Part shown: positions 20,630 through 32,760 of the stretch, one piece after another
Layout: each line of letters begins with the position of its first letter
How positions within the stretch are numbered: position 1 is the first letter of the stretch
Assembly: GCA_036250195.1 (NCBI GenBank)
Contig: JAVHZZ010000012.1
Location: 93,603,455-93,667,454, forward strand
Reading direction: 5' to 3'
Length of the DNA: 64,000 nt
Source of the DNA: Mixophyes australis
Taxonomy: Eukaryota; Chordata; Amphibia; Anura; Limnodynastidae
Program-made: the position numbers and the translations under genes
The notes under the pieces: model-generated
What the model was told of the DNA's origin: nothing
The model's input: the letters and a program-made list of their open reading frames with translations, nothing else
Database searches by the model: none

Positions 20630-22965
20630 CCTCAAACATATCTCACTGCATAATCCTTCAGCCTCCCCACCAGCCTCAGCCTCTACTCCAGTGAGAGAGC
20701 AGTCAGGTATAATACCAGCATATGTCACTGCATAATCCGGCAGCCTCCCCACCAGCCTCAGCCTCTACTCCAGTGAGAGAGCAGTCAGGTATAATACCAG
20801 CATATGTCACTGCATAATCCTGCAGCCTCCCCACCAGCCTCAGCCTCTACTCCAGTGAGAGAGCAGTCAGGTATAATACCAGCATATGTCACTGCATAAT
20901 CCTGCAGCCTCCCCACCAGCCTCAGCCTCTACTCCAGTGAGAGAGCAGTCAGGTATAATACCAGCATATGTCACTGCATAATCCTGCAGCCTCCCCACCA
21001 GCCTCAGCCTCTACTCCAGTGAGAGAGCAGTCAGGTATAATACCAGCATATGTCACTGCATAATCCTGCAGCCTCCCCACCAGCCTCAGCCTCTACTCCA
21101 GTGAGAGAGCAGTCAGGTATTATACCAGCATATGTCACTGCATAATCCTGCAGCCTCTACTCCAGTGAGAGAGCAGTCAGGTATAATACCAGCATATGTC
21201 ACTGCATAATCCAGCCTCAGCCTCTACTCCAGTGAGAGATCAGTCAGGTATTATACCAGCATATCTCACTGCATAATTCAGCCTCAGCCTCTACTCCAGT
21301 GAGAGAGCAGTCAGGTATAATACCAGCATATGTCACTGCATAATCCTGCAGCCTCCCCACCAGCCTCAGCCTCTACTCCAGTGAGAGATCAGTCAGGTAT
21401 TATACCAGCATATCTCACTGCATAATCCAGCCTCAGCCTCTACTCCAGTGAGAGAGCAGTCAGGTATAATACCAGCATATGTCACTGCATAATCCTGCAG
21501 CCTCCCCACCAGCCTCAGCCTCTACTCCAGTGAGAGAGCAGTCAGGTATTATACCAGCATATGTCACTGCATAATCCTGCAGCCTCCCCACCAGCCTCAG
21601 CCTCTACTCCAGTGAGAGAGCAGTCAGGTATAATACCAGCATATGTCACTGCATAATCCTGCAGCCTCCCCACCAGCCTCAGCCTCTACTCCAGTGAGAG
21701 AGCAGTCAGGTATAATACCAGCATATGTCACTGCATAATCCTGCAGCCTCCCCACCAGCCTCAGCCTCTACTCCAGTGAGAGAGCAGTCAGGTATAATAC
21801 CAGCATATGTCACTGCATAATCCTGCAGCCTCCCCACCAGCCTCAGCCTCTACTCCAGTGAGAGAGCAGTCAGGTATAATACCAGCATATGTCACTGCAT
21901 AATCCTGCAGCCTCCCCACCAGCCTCAGCCTCTACTCCAGTGAGAGAGCAGTCAGGTATTATACCAGCATATGTCACTGCATAATCCTGCAGCCTCTACT
22001 CCAGTGAGAGAGCAGTCAGGTATAATACCAGCATATGTCACTGCATAATCCAGCCTCAGCCTCTACTCCAGTGAGAGATCAGTCAGGTATTATACCAGCA
22101 TATCTCACTGCATAATCCAGCCTCAGCCTCTACTCCAGTGAGAGAGCAGTCAGGTATAATACCAGCATATGTCACTGCATAATCCTGCAGCCTCCCCACC
22201 AGCCTCAGCCTCTACTCCAGTGAGAGAGCAGTCAGGTATAATACCAGCATATGTCACTGCATAATCCTGCAGCCTCCCCACCAGCCTCAGCCTCTACTCC
22301 AGTGAGAGAGCAGTCAGGTATTATACCAGCATATGTCACTGCATAATCCTGCAGCCTCCCCACCAGCCTCAGCCTCTACTCCAGTGAGAGAGCAGTCAGG
22401 TATAATACCAGCATATGTCACTGCATAATCCTGCAGCCTCCCCACCAGCCTCAGCCTCTACTCCAGTGAGAGAGCAGTCAGGTATAATACCAGCATATGT
22501 CACTGCATAATCCTGCAGCCTCCCCACCAGCCTCAGCCTCTACTCCAGTGAGAGAGCAGTCAGGTATAATACCAGCATATGTCACTGCATAATCCTGCAG
22601 CCTCCCCACCAGCCTCAGCCTGTACTCCAGTGAGAGAGCAGTCAGGTATTATACCAGCATATGTCACTGCATAATCCTGCAGCCTCCCCACCAGCCTCAG
22701 CCTCTACTCCAGTGAGAGAGCAGTCAGGTATTATACCAGCATATGTCACTGCATAATCCTGCAGCCTCCCCACCAGCCTCAGCCTCTACTCCAGTGAGAG
22801 AGCAGTCAGGTATAATACCAGCATATGTCACTGCATAATCCTGCAGCCTCCCCACCAGCCTCAGCCTCTACTCCAATGAGAGAGCAGTCAGGTATAATAC
22901 CAGCATATGTCACTGCATAATCCTGCAGCCTCCCCACCAGCCTCAGCCTCTACTCCAGTGATTAT
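20630..22965. repeat. 82-bp tandem array with shortened units
   Basis: About 28 units of 82 bp ('tatgtcactgcataatcctg', 'cagcctccccaccagcct', 'cagtgagagagcagtcagg', 'tataataccagca'). Some units lack about 25 bp of the 'cagcctccccac' part. The same run of shortened and variant units begins at 21118 and again at 21957, an 839-bp spacing, showing a multi-unit duplication. Each unit has a GGTATAATACC or GGTATTATACC near-palindrome. Confidence 0.95.
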
Positions 22966-24784
22966 ATGTAGTCTGAATTGCTGGACCCAGAACCCAAACA
23001 CAGACTGTGCAATTTCCCAGTTAGATTACAGGACTCTCCCACTGGACAAGCGATCTGTATTATCCTGCTGTAGCACAGGCGGTACTCCCCAACATGAGAG
23101 CACTTCCAGTCTGAATCCAGCAGGAAAGGGTTACTCTCCATGGAAACGGGTGATTTATACACTACATAGACCCACACTGATGTCTCCATCCATCGCCCTG
23201 ACATGTATTTGCTGCAGGGCAGCCGCCAGCGCGGGCGCTGCGTGTCCCGGGCCATCTGACAGATAAACTAATTGAAAGTTAATTATCCTAAAATGGCTGC
23301 AGAGAGCGTTCATCATCCTCTCTCTGCGCCATCCTGAGAGCTGGATCTCCTCCTTCCCCAATTTCATGGGCCAGCGCCTTTTATGTCAGAACAGAAATAT
23401 CGCCCTTGCCTCCCCAACTGATGATTGTATAAGAACTCGTGTTGGGGGGCGTCAGGCCGTCTGTCAAAACAGGGTGGACCGCCTGGCGGCTGAGAGGGCT
23501 ACCTGTAGGCTAACATACTGGGCAAACAAGGCTGAACCTATCAAAGTTTCAAGCTGCAATTTAAAATCGTTGCAAATCGCTGATGATTCGCATCTCCAAT
23601 CTGCAGTGCGTTTTATCCGACAGTCTGGAGGGTCCAAACTCAAATCGCCATTCATAACATAAGAGGAACCGCCAATAGCTTATAGAGCAAGCATTGTTTA
23701 TTGAAGAGGGCAAAATTAATTTATAATTAACTGATGGGGCAAAATAATTTTTTTCATTTGAAAATGTAATTTAAAAATTGAATTATTAATATTTTCCTTC
23801 TTAAGAAAGTAAGAGGGAAATATCTTGTAATTAAATGAAAGCGAAAATATTATTTAATAACTAACTGAGCTATAAAAAATTTATTTTAACAGCACAAAAC
23901 GTATTATTTTATGATGGTGACACCATTTAAGGTGCACACCTGTGCCCATGTACATGCTGCCACTTGTAGTGCCACAAATGTACACTTTAATTGCTACTCC
24001 CATCCTGAAAGAAGAAGTGTTGCCCCATCGTAAAACAAATACTATTGCCCCCATTGGTAGTGAAATATTATTGCCCCTTAAATATGATCATACATGAAAT
24101 TCGGGACACAAATGTATTAATAAAATAATTTTGCCCCCATAAGATAATTAATAATTATTTTTGCCCCTCTAACACGGGTGATTTCAGCTATCTCGCCTCT
24201 CAGAACCACATCTATTTTTCTGTCGTTGATTTGCAAAACCGCTGCTTCATACATTTCACCATTTGTATTCTTAGGATGGCTAAAAGTTGGGACGGCGATT
24301 TGTAATGGGCGCTTGTGACTATGTCGGATTTTCTATCAATTCTCCCTTTCGCACATCAGAGATTTGCAAATCGGAAGAAAAGAAAAATTGCTGAAAAACG
24401 GTGATTCTGGGCAAATCATAGCTAGATAAAGTTTGCCCCAGATGTCACAGAATGCTGCTGATCTTAGCGGACTGCGCCTAACGATGTCCGCCACATTGCT
24501 GAACACTGTGCTCAACTGAAGTGTAAGCTCTGTGGGTTAGTGGACCTTTGAAGACATTTTTCTATTGATAATCCGGCAGATATTGTGGCTTGGAAAGAAA
24601 TCTATTAGCACATAAGTAAGTAAAGAGCGGTCAGATTCACCGTCTGTCACCAGCAATAGCTTCCCTGCGCCATTCCATTTCCTGACGCCATACCGGTACT
24701 GTTATTTAATTTCACGGTGTCAATAAGAGCAGAAAATCATTGAAAAAATATTATTTGAATAAAGCATTGGTTAATAAACTCTCA
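22966..24784. other. unassigned non-coding stretch
   Basis: Unique-looking sequence to about 23680, then AT-rich sequence (23690-24160) with recurring 'ttgcccc' words every 50-80 bases, which suggests a very old degenerate repeat. No gene recognised. Confidence 0.5.
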
Positions 24785-25135
24785 GGGCCCGAATACTTGC
24801 CAAATGAAAAATTAACGAAATGTGCATTTATTAAAAGAAAAACTTGCGTACATCTGGTACGTACATCCATATTCACCAAGGAGTGATAGGTCTGGTGATG
24901 AATTAGCGTCTAGGTCCATTCTGCTCTGACAGACAGTACCCTGTAGGATACGTCCTATACATATGTGGAATATAAAGTCACAAAAGAACACACAGACAAG
25001 TAAACCTATTCAATTAATGTCACCTGTTAATAATATAGTCATTAAAAATAAAAAAAAAGTGTTTTTGTTTATTTACTTTTCCATGAAATACATTTATTAG
25101 GATGTTATTAACGTCTACTGTACATAAAATACATT
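24785..25135. repeat. dispersed repeat family R1, copy iii
   Basis: Holds both R1 modules in one block: 'gtacatccatattcaccaag', 'ctggtgatgaatta', 'ctctgacagaca', then 'tgtggaatataaagtcac', 'aatgtcacctgttaataata' and 'gtctactgtacata'. Best template for the family. Confidence 0.65.
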
Positions 25136-26884
25136 GTTACAGTTGCTCCTGATACAAACACATGTCCTAGCTGTATACACAGCCGTCATCACTAGTAATC
25201 AGCACCTACACCTGACCTGTAGCTGGTGCAGGTGATACAGCTATAAATCAGGAACCAGAGAGATGCCCAGAGCTTGAGTCGGACGCTGCTCCGTGCACTC
25301 CAGCTTGGCACGTCCTTACTGTACACTGACTACGTGCATACATCCAGTCCCCTCCCTGTTCCACCCATGAAATCGTAAGCTGTAGTAAGTCCCCTTTGCA
25401 TTTCAAGATGAATTGACCGTTGCTGCGCTCTATGGCGTATAGTCCGCAGAGTAATTGTGCGCATTATACACATTGTATCTCCAGTTACGCTCTCTAATGA
25501 ATCAGGTCCTCAATGTTGAAAGTTTTTTGGGAATTTTTATTATTTTCTTAAGATTTTTGATCTATTTTACTTAATTAATGGCTATGAATGCAGAGACTTG
25601 GGATTTCGAATCCACAGCGTGAGCATGAGTGTGCTAGCTGGGTCACACATCATCCATAGAGTTCTGGGCCAGTATCGCCCCGGTAATATTTTATTGATAA
25701 ATTGCAGCTGTAAGTAATTTTTTATTGACAAGCATTTTGATAGAGACCATAGACTGGGCAGGTGAGCCCCCAGCCAGGGGGTGTCCTCTCTCTTCCTCCC
25801 TCTCCCTGGCACCCGTCTCTGCTTCTCCTCATGATAAAAGAATTTTAAAGAGAGCAAACAGTATCTATTAATCATTTATCTATAAATATCAGACAGCATC
25901 CTGTTTATTTGGGATGGGAATCAAGTTATCCGAACCACGCGATGCTGGAGAGGGATGCTGGCTTCTGGGAGGGGGGTAGATTTGTATTTGAAAAATTCTG
26001 GACGACGTTGGCCGACTGAAAAACAAAAATCTCAGTGTTTGGATCCGCTGCCAGGAGCCGCCCACAGGCTGGTGACCAGGTGCTGATTCAGATGCAAATT
26101 AACAAATTGACTAATGTAGATGCAGTTGTATTTCCTCGTGAAAGCCGCGCTGAGGTCTGGCAGAGATTTTGCAGATCACTGATTACATCTGTCCCCACAT
26201 TTTAAATTTGCCCACTTTTCCACAACATGGTTTTGACAAGTGCTGTTGAACCCTCAGTGTAAGAGAACAGGAGGTGAGGTCACTGAAATAATTGTGGCCC
26301 AAGCTCGTACCTCGAGGGGGGGGGGGGGGCGTATTGAACGTAGCAGACGCCGTGATTGAACGCTGTGTGTATTGTTTATATTGTGTCGTCACCTGATGCA
26401 GAGGGTGATGTCTTTGCAATGTTGCACACTGAAATTTTGGCGTGATGTTGCAAAGCAGAAATGTCTGAGCATTCAGATGCCAAAGTCTACAAACGTACAC
26501 AAAGGCGACAATTGTAACATTAGCCAATGGGCATCTAGAAGTGCAGAGAAAGGTATAGGATAGAGGGTAGCAGAGGTGAATAAATTAGACATCCGATTAG
26601 CTCACACACTTAACCAGATCCATCTCAAATGTTATTAGGGAATCGAAAGAGTCCAGATTGAATTTCACAGAATTTTTAGGACTCCAGGCTCAAGATCTAG
26701 ATCCTTTGAAAACAACTATAGAAAAATATTTAGCAGTCAATGCGTTGGTTACCGAGAGGAATCTATGACCTTATCTGGATAGGGCGATTACTGTAGTTCT
26801 GTCATCTTCTTTCCAAATAAATGTGAGCACTATTATCCCCCCTTCTGGTTATCATGTTTAATAGGTTTTTTGTGGAGGAAACAT
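25136..26884. other. unassigned non-coding stretch
   Basis: No gene recognised. It holds a 12-G run near 26318-26329 and a segment near 25540-25870 with a 97-codon minus frame that has no homology I recognise. Confidence 0.5.
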
Positions 26885-27310
26885 GATCTGGTACGACATG
26901 CAAGGCTATACTGGTAGTACTCCCTATGGATGGGAAAGTTCCCCAAGATTGTGCAAGCTATCGCCTCCTTTATGTAGTTATGAAAATATTTACCAAACTT
27001 TTCGCCCTACGTCTCAATACAATTTTGCTGTCTGATACGGATTGACAAGTTAAGTTTGACCTAGGTCATCAAGCTTGGACAACACTAGACGCCTCATCAA
27101 TATTATTCATTATATAAACACTCAAGGTTACCATACGTTGGTCTGTAGCCTAGATGATAAAAAAGGTTTTCACATGGTGGGTGGGGATTTTTAGTCTCAG
27201 CCCTTTAAGCCATGAATTTTGGCTTTTGGCTTTGGGACTGCACTCAGGGGTGATAATGGATCTATCTCCTCGTGTAGTTAAGCTGTTACAACTCAATTCT
27301 GATTTTGAAC
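26885..27310 (+). pseudogene. LINE (L1/Tx1-like) reverse-transcriptase fragment
   Basis: Forward translation from about 26910 reads ILVVLPMDGKVPQDCASYR, then KIFTKLFALRLNTILL. This matches the layout of the RT domain of L1-type non-LTR elements around the 'GK-P-DC-SYRP' and 'K-LA-RL' motifs. Further on, in shifted frames, GHQAWTTLD, then HTLVCSLDDKKGF (the conserved first catalytic Asp region of L1-like RT) and LSPRVVKLLQLNSDF continue the order. Frames are broken by stops and indels. It is a fragment of an ORF2; no 5' UTR, endonuclease or tail was identified. Confidence 0.6.
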
Positions 27311-28503
27311 AGTTCTACAAATCATTGAAGCATTTATGACAAATGACAAGCACCTGTGACTCATTATATAGAGCAGACTACCCATACCTGATAAGAAAAT
27401 GGTACCAATTGTTGGCACTAGTAACTACCGGCATCAGGGACCCTCAGGCGACCCTCTGGCTGACGAAACTCTCCAAACACTGGGCTCCGTTCCCAATAAG
27501 GTAATTCTATGCTTCTATGTTATCCCACTGGACTGCACAAGATGTTTCCATCAGCTTCCGTTCACTGTTGGCATAACCGTGGGGGTACACGGCCCATGTT
27601 CAACTTCTGCCCCGTTCTGGAAAGCAATTATATCAATAAATAATGAGGGGGTCTCAGTGACTCTATCTTTACATCCTTGGCCTATACTTTTATCGTTTAG
27701 AACCTCAGCAGCCCGTGGCCTATAGCAAATTATTTATACAAATAATACAAGTGATTTGGAAACAGAACTGCGAACCTTTCTCCAGCTCAGGTGGAAAACT
27801 CACAGCGTGCTTAGAGAATAGGGTGGCACGCTGCACGATACCATAAACTGGGTGCCCAGGGCCCTGGAAATTCCATGGTCCCTATATCCAATGACAATTC
27901 TTACCTCTGCCCTCTCCACACACGTAGCCATGTATTCTCAGTATTGCATAAATGTCATGTGTGTGAGCCTTGATATCAAAGCAGATGTTGTGTGACTGAT
28001 ATGTCGTACATATACTTTGCATGTATTATAGATTTTCCTCCAAATATAATATATGAAAGAATACAAAATAGGATGTGTTTTTGCACTCTCAGTAAAACAT
28101 ATATGCGCCTTCTCTACCACTTTATCTTATTTAAATAATCTTGCCCTACAAAGCAAAACCTCAGTTTTGTTTGTTGGTGCAAAAATTATGCGTCTCAATC
28201 TATTTGTAATGTACAGTGTCATTGTGTCTTCAATCCCAGCTCTAGGGGTTCTGAGAGGTACCCTAAATCCTACACCACACCGACTAGTGACTCCAGGCGT
28301 AACAGAGCAAAGCGCTAATTCTGCAACGTCTAATTAGCATTTACAATCCATTACGTGATCCGCACACCAAGGTGGCACCTCGGCTAAGCTGCGGTACCTC
28401 CAGTTTAAGCCCAATCACCAGGACTTCTCTTTCTGCTCTTAAAAAAAAATGTGGGTTTTTTGTGTCTTAGAAATGAATGGTTTTCTTAATCCCTGGTGAC
28501 TCT

Positions 28504-28517
28504 GTTGCCATGGAAAC
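28504..28517. promoter_or_regulatory. candidate RFX X-box
   Basis: GTTGCCATGGAAAC fits the paired half-site pattern GTTNCC-AT-GGNAAC bound by RFX factors. It lies in a stretch (28430-28560) free of visible repeats. A single motif match; function is inference. Confidence 0.35.
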
Positions 28518-29094
28518 CTCGCCGACAGCATCGGGCTCCGAGGAGGTATCCATTTTAACCTGCCTGACACTTAATATATCTCCCGAAACAAGCTTTAGAG
28601 TCCAGATATAAGAACACATCTGTGAGGGGATAATCCACTCTAGTACATTCGTATGGGATCAATTCAGTAGGAGCTAGTGATATTATAGAGGCACCAGTGC
28701 TTAGTAAATTAGTACACTTAATATTGGATCATCTCCACATATGGCTGGTGGGGTCGGCACTTTGGCGATGATAATCACAATATATGAATTATAGTGAGGT
28801 GACACATTTAGTAATACGCTAGAGGCTGGTTCCCATTGGTCAGATTAACAACATCTGATTTGTGGCTTCCTACACACTTTAGTTAATGCAGAACTGTATA
28901 ACCTCTCAATAAATGCAACAGTCAATATCGTACCTGATTGATGCAAAAGTTTATAAGTTAACATGGTAATATTTATAATATTTGGGGGGGCTGTTTGACT
29001 TTGAGGCCTCCCATCTTCCCTACTAAGTACTAATATAGGAGGCCGGAGCTACTTATGGTTGAAAAGTTGGATTATTTTCAACGTGCCATTATGT

Positions 29095-29709
29095 CTACGC
29101 TGGAGGAACTCTAGCTCTCGCAGGGAACTTCCTCGGCAGATACCACCTAGATGTAGTCAAACCTGAGAGATCAGATTGGTAGATTGACAATGACACCACC
29201 GAGCAAGAGAACCCAAATGTTGTAGAGGAAGGACCATCTCTGAGGTGTTGGAATCTGCTAAGTAGATCGTTCTCTAATATCTCAGGAATGGTGATGTCCA
29301 AAGAAGCTCTACCAAACTCTACTACTGGCCAAAGGCCCCAGAAGGCTTACCATATTCTCCATGGTGTGATGGATAAAGACACCTTGGACCTGAGCTCTTT
29401 CCAGCCACAGACGTAGACACCGTCACCAGTTTGGCATAATGGAAGAGCCAAAGACACTTGTACAGAGTTATTCGTAATGACGACTGACACTTCCATTTGT
29501 CCAATCAACTCTAAAGGTCTCAATAGATTCTCAAACCGATCAGATTTGATAAGATTTCTCACCGGTTTGAATAATTCCAGAATCTCTGCTAACAAGTCTG
29601 GATTTAACAGTATTCCTGTGTGGGGCATTAATCTATTGAGATAAATGAGATATTGGAAGAGTAATAAGATATCTCTTAATAACGCAGAGAGAAAATGATA
29701 ATATAACAA
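29095..29709 (-). other. two consecutive minus-strand open frames, unknown
   Basis: Frames of 120 codons (29709-29347) and 68 codons (29301-29095) lie in the same direction with a short gap. The first has a hydrophobic start and a segment LLAEILELFKPVRNL. No domain recognised, and upstream translation is full of stops. Could be a decayed transposon protein or chance. Confidence 0.2.
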
Positions 29710-30309
29710 TAATATATATTCAAGGTTCCTCCCGCTACTATTTTTAGGACGTCTCTTAGTACCAGTAAATCTTTATTGCATTCTTCATCACTGTTAAAAC
29801 AAATGCGTCTTATGGAGGAGTTTTTGTAATCGCCTCCTTGCAGCTGTTATTGATGATTTCTGGTGATATTGGTCTCGTTAATGTTACAGCTGAATGCAAA
29901 AGCAAACTAAAAATGAATTGTATACATGGTCGTCACAAGTTCCAGGGGCAACGTCTAGGTCTTATCCCAACAGGCGGGAGGATAGGCCGGCATCCTCTGC
30001 TCTTCAGACTGGGAGCGTGGCGTCCAGCTGTGGCGTCCATGTTACTCATTCAGTCATTTAGGAGACCCCAGTCATTGATGTCCTAGACAACTACGCCGGA
30101 ACTGATGGTATAAAAAAATATAACTGCTCAGGATGTGTTGTAAATGATAATTCAGAACTAGAGACCTGCATGATGGCGATGATGGGGAATTATGTGTCCA
30201 TGCCTGAGATTTATACATGCTAAGATTGTGTTATTATAAAAATTAAATAATGCAAAGTTGTTTCTTGGTCATCTCCTTTCAGTGGGATATGAGCCAGGAA
30301 GCAGGGGCT

Positions 30310-30480
30310 GAGGTCAGGGGGGCATCTGCCGCTCAGCCCAGTCCCGTGGTGGGCTACCTTGGCCTGGTCACTGGGCTATCAGCAATTTCTTTCACTTTAA
30401 AGTGTTCCTAATAGGCTACTGAACCAAGTCGCGCCCCCTGAGCAGATATTTGCCAGCCAGTCGCTGCCAGGAAGCCCCCT
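30310..30480 (-). repeat. dispersed repeat family R2, copy ii
   Basis: The reverse complement contains 'cagtagcctattaggaacac', matching 'cagcagcctattaggaacat' at about 42182, with further similarity through 'gcccagtgaccaggccaagg'. Unclassified dispersed repeat. Confidence 0.6.
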
Positions 30481-30964
30481 GAGAGAGGATGCGACTCTCA
30501 GGTACAAATCACATGAACACACGGGCTCCATTTCAGTAATCACAGAGATGCTGTTTGTGAATAATCCGCCCACATCCACACTAATGACCACAAAGTCTCG
30601 GCACACAGAGCAGGTTATAGGTGTAATGTTCTGCTTTGTGATGTGTGAAAAACAACTACGCAGTCCTTATTAGAGAGGTTTCCGGATGATGAAAGGCTCG
30701 CAGCAAAGTGGTGTTAAAATGTTTGTGTGTTCCAGCCTCCTCCGGGCTGCCGACAGCCGGGTGCTTTGATCTGACGTCGATTTAAGAGATGCATTTTCCA
30801 TCTAATACTCACAAAGTGAGTTGTTTGAAGTGAGGTGATGGGGAGTGTGGAACCAGCAGGGTGACACGAATTCCTCCTTCTGGCAGAGAGGCACAATTCA
30901 CGCCCCATTCTCAGGTAACCATACCTGGCGGGACACATTCAATGCCTCAACGCCGGGGGTCCGG

Positions 30965-31135
30965 TCACCTTATTTATTAACAGGTAGTTATATATCACCT
31001 ACATATTCCGATGCGCTGTGCAGAGAATATGTAATCATTCACACCAGTCTCTGGACCAGTGGAGCTTACACTCTATATTCCCTAACACACAGACAGACGT
31101 ACTAGGGTTAATTTTGTCAGCAGCCAGTCATATCC
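30965..31135 (+). repeat. dispersed repeat family R3, copy i
   Basis: 'tatttattaacaggtag ... gatgcgctgtgcagagaa ... tggagcttacactctatatt' followed by 'agggttaattttgtcagcag'. Same order of blocks as at 35143-35310. Resembles a repeat I associate with amphibian genomes; not verified. Confidence 0.5.
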
Positions 31136-31556
31136 AAATGCTGATATTCCTGAGATTTTGGCTGTCAGAACACAGTTATGTTTTCCAGAAACTCGAATTG
31201 TAGAGAGCATGTTACTATATCGATTCCCCCCGTTAAATCAGGCTCTGGAACTAAAACAGTGATTTGACACAAACCGGGTCTGATTGACACCAGTGACCCC
31301 GTTAGTTAATCATCTGACATCAGGGTGCCGCTGTTTTCAAAGCCCACTGCACCCCAGCGTACCTGCGTCAGCTTTCTAAGGGGCTGGAAGTCTATTTCGG
31401 GCATAATTGTGGTAATGACTCCAACACAGCTGCTACATGTGAGGCGGAGGGGTAGGTGAGGGTTACGTTGGCACATTCAAAATGCAAAGAACTATACAAA
31501 AATTGAAAACAAGATTTATATTAGATTTATTTCAGTGCAGTAATTGCACTATGTAG

Positions 31557-31557
<1 letters not shown>

Positions 31558-31589
<32 letters not shown>

Positions 31590-31604
31590 TATATACACAT
31601 ATAC
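31558..31604. repeat. (TA)n microsatellite beside the Tc1 element
   Basis: TA-rich run ending just before the left end of the Tc1/mariner copy. Its TA content would offer TA target sites, but no clean duplication can be read here. Confidence 0.85.
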
Positions 31605-31606
31605 AA

Positions 31607-32760
31607 CGATCAGCCAGAACAATAAAACCACCTGCCTAATATTGTGTAGGTCCCCTCGTGCCACCAAAACAGCTCCGACTCATCGGAGCATGGACTCCAC
31701 AAGACCTCGGAGTGTCCTGTGGTGTCTGGCACCAAGACTTTAGCAGCAGATCCTTTAAGTCCTGTAAGTTGTGAGCTGGGGCCTCCATGACTCGGACTTG
31801 TTTTTCCAGCACATCCCACAGATGCTCGATTGGATTGAGATCTGGGAAATTTGGAGGCCAAGTCAACACCTTGAACTCTTTGTCATGGTCCACAAACCAT
31901 TCCTGACCAATTTTTCCACTGTGGCAGAGCACATTATCCTGCTGAAAGAGGCCACTGCCATCAGGGAATACCATTGTCATGAAGGGTGTACTTGGTCTGC
32001 AGCAATGTTTATGTAGGTGGTACGTGTCACAGTAACATCCACATGAATGCCAGGACCCGAGGTTTCCCAGCAGAACATTGTCCAGAGCATCACACGGCCT
32101 CCACGAATTCCCATAGTGCATCCTGGTGCCATCTCTTCGCCGGGTAAACGACGCACACACACCTGGCCGTCTACATGATGTAAATGAAACGTGATTCATC
32201 AGACCAGGTCACCTTGTTCCATTGCTCCATGGTCCAGTTCTGGCGCTCACAACATGCCCATTGTAGACTCTTTCTACAGTGGGCAAGGGTCAGCATGGGC
32301 ACTCCGACCGGTCTGCGGCTACGCAGCCCCATACGCAGCAAGCTGTGATCCATTGTGTGTTCTGACACCTTTCTATCACAGCCAGAATTAACTTTTTCAG
32401 CAATTTGTGCTACAGTAGCTCTTCTGTGGGATTGGACTCGACGGGCTAGCCTTCACTACCAACGTGCAACAATGTGCCTTGGGCGCCCATGACTTTGTCG
32501 CCGTTTCACTGGTTGTCCTTCCTTGGGCCACTTTTGGTAGGTACTAACAACTGCATACCGGGAACACCCCACAAGACCGGCCGTTTAGGAGATGCTCTGA
32601 CCCAGCCATCACAATTTGGCCCTTGTCAAAGTCCCTCAGATCCTCACGTTGCCCATTTTTCCTGCTTCCAACACATCAACTTCAAGAACTGTCTGTTCAC
32701 TTACTGCCTAATATATCCCACCCCGTGTCAGGTGCCGATGTAACCAGATAATCAATTTAC
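31607..32760 (-). mobile_element. Tc1/mariner element, nearly full length, decayed
   Basis: About 1.15 kb with transposase on the minus strand. The inner part of one terminal repeat is at 31610-31660 (cgatcagccagaacaataaa ... taatattgtgtagg). The other side has the related 'gatatattaggcag' word in inverted orientation (plus strand 'ctgcctaatatatccc' near 32705), but the outer end is lost near 32760. Matches the 40195-40742 copy in transposase. Confidence 0.88.
31636..32656 (-). pseudogene. Tc1/mariner transposase (DD36E spacing), frameshifted
   Basis: The family start ATG is probably at 32656, but the frame breaks within about 7 codons. Later pieces: MEQWNKVTWSDESRF with the first catalytic Asp (frame from 32368), then in another frame GLFQQDNVLCHSGK with the second Asp, and LTWPPNFPDLNPIEHLWD with the Glu. 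Counting the residues between second Asp and Glu in the readable frame gives 36, placing it with DD36E Tc1-like elements rather than classic DD34E. A basic HTH region would lie upstream but is shifted. Not functional. Confidence 0.85.

Larger units (their letters stand above)
27311..30309. other. mostly unassigned non-coding stretch
   Basis: No exon or RNA gene recognised. It may include further LINE debris up to about 27930. Items listed separately: an RFX-type site and a pair of minus-strand open frames. Confidence 0.5.

Noticed and set aside
20630..22965. Ribosomal spacer or histone-type repeat
   Set aside because: 82-bp non-coding unit with no rRNA or histone sequence nearby.
23515..24437. 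Possible 0.9-kb TIR element ('gggcaaac' ends)
   Set aside because: Inverted match is limited to about 8-10 bases and no target duplication is visible.
31771..32016. Plus-strand frames over the Tc1 element
   Set aside because: Shadow frames opposite the transposase pseudogene.
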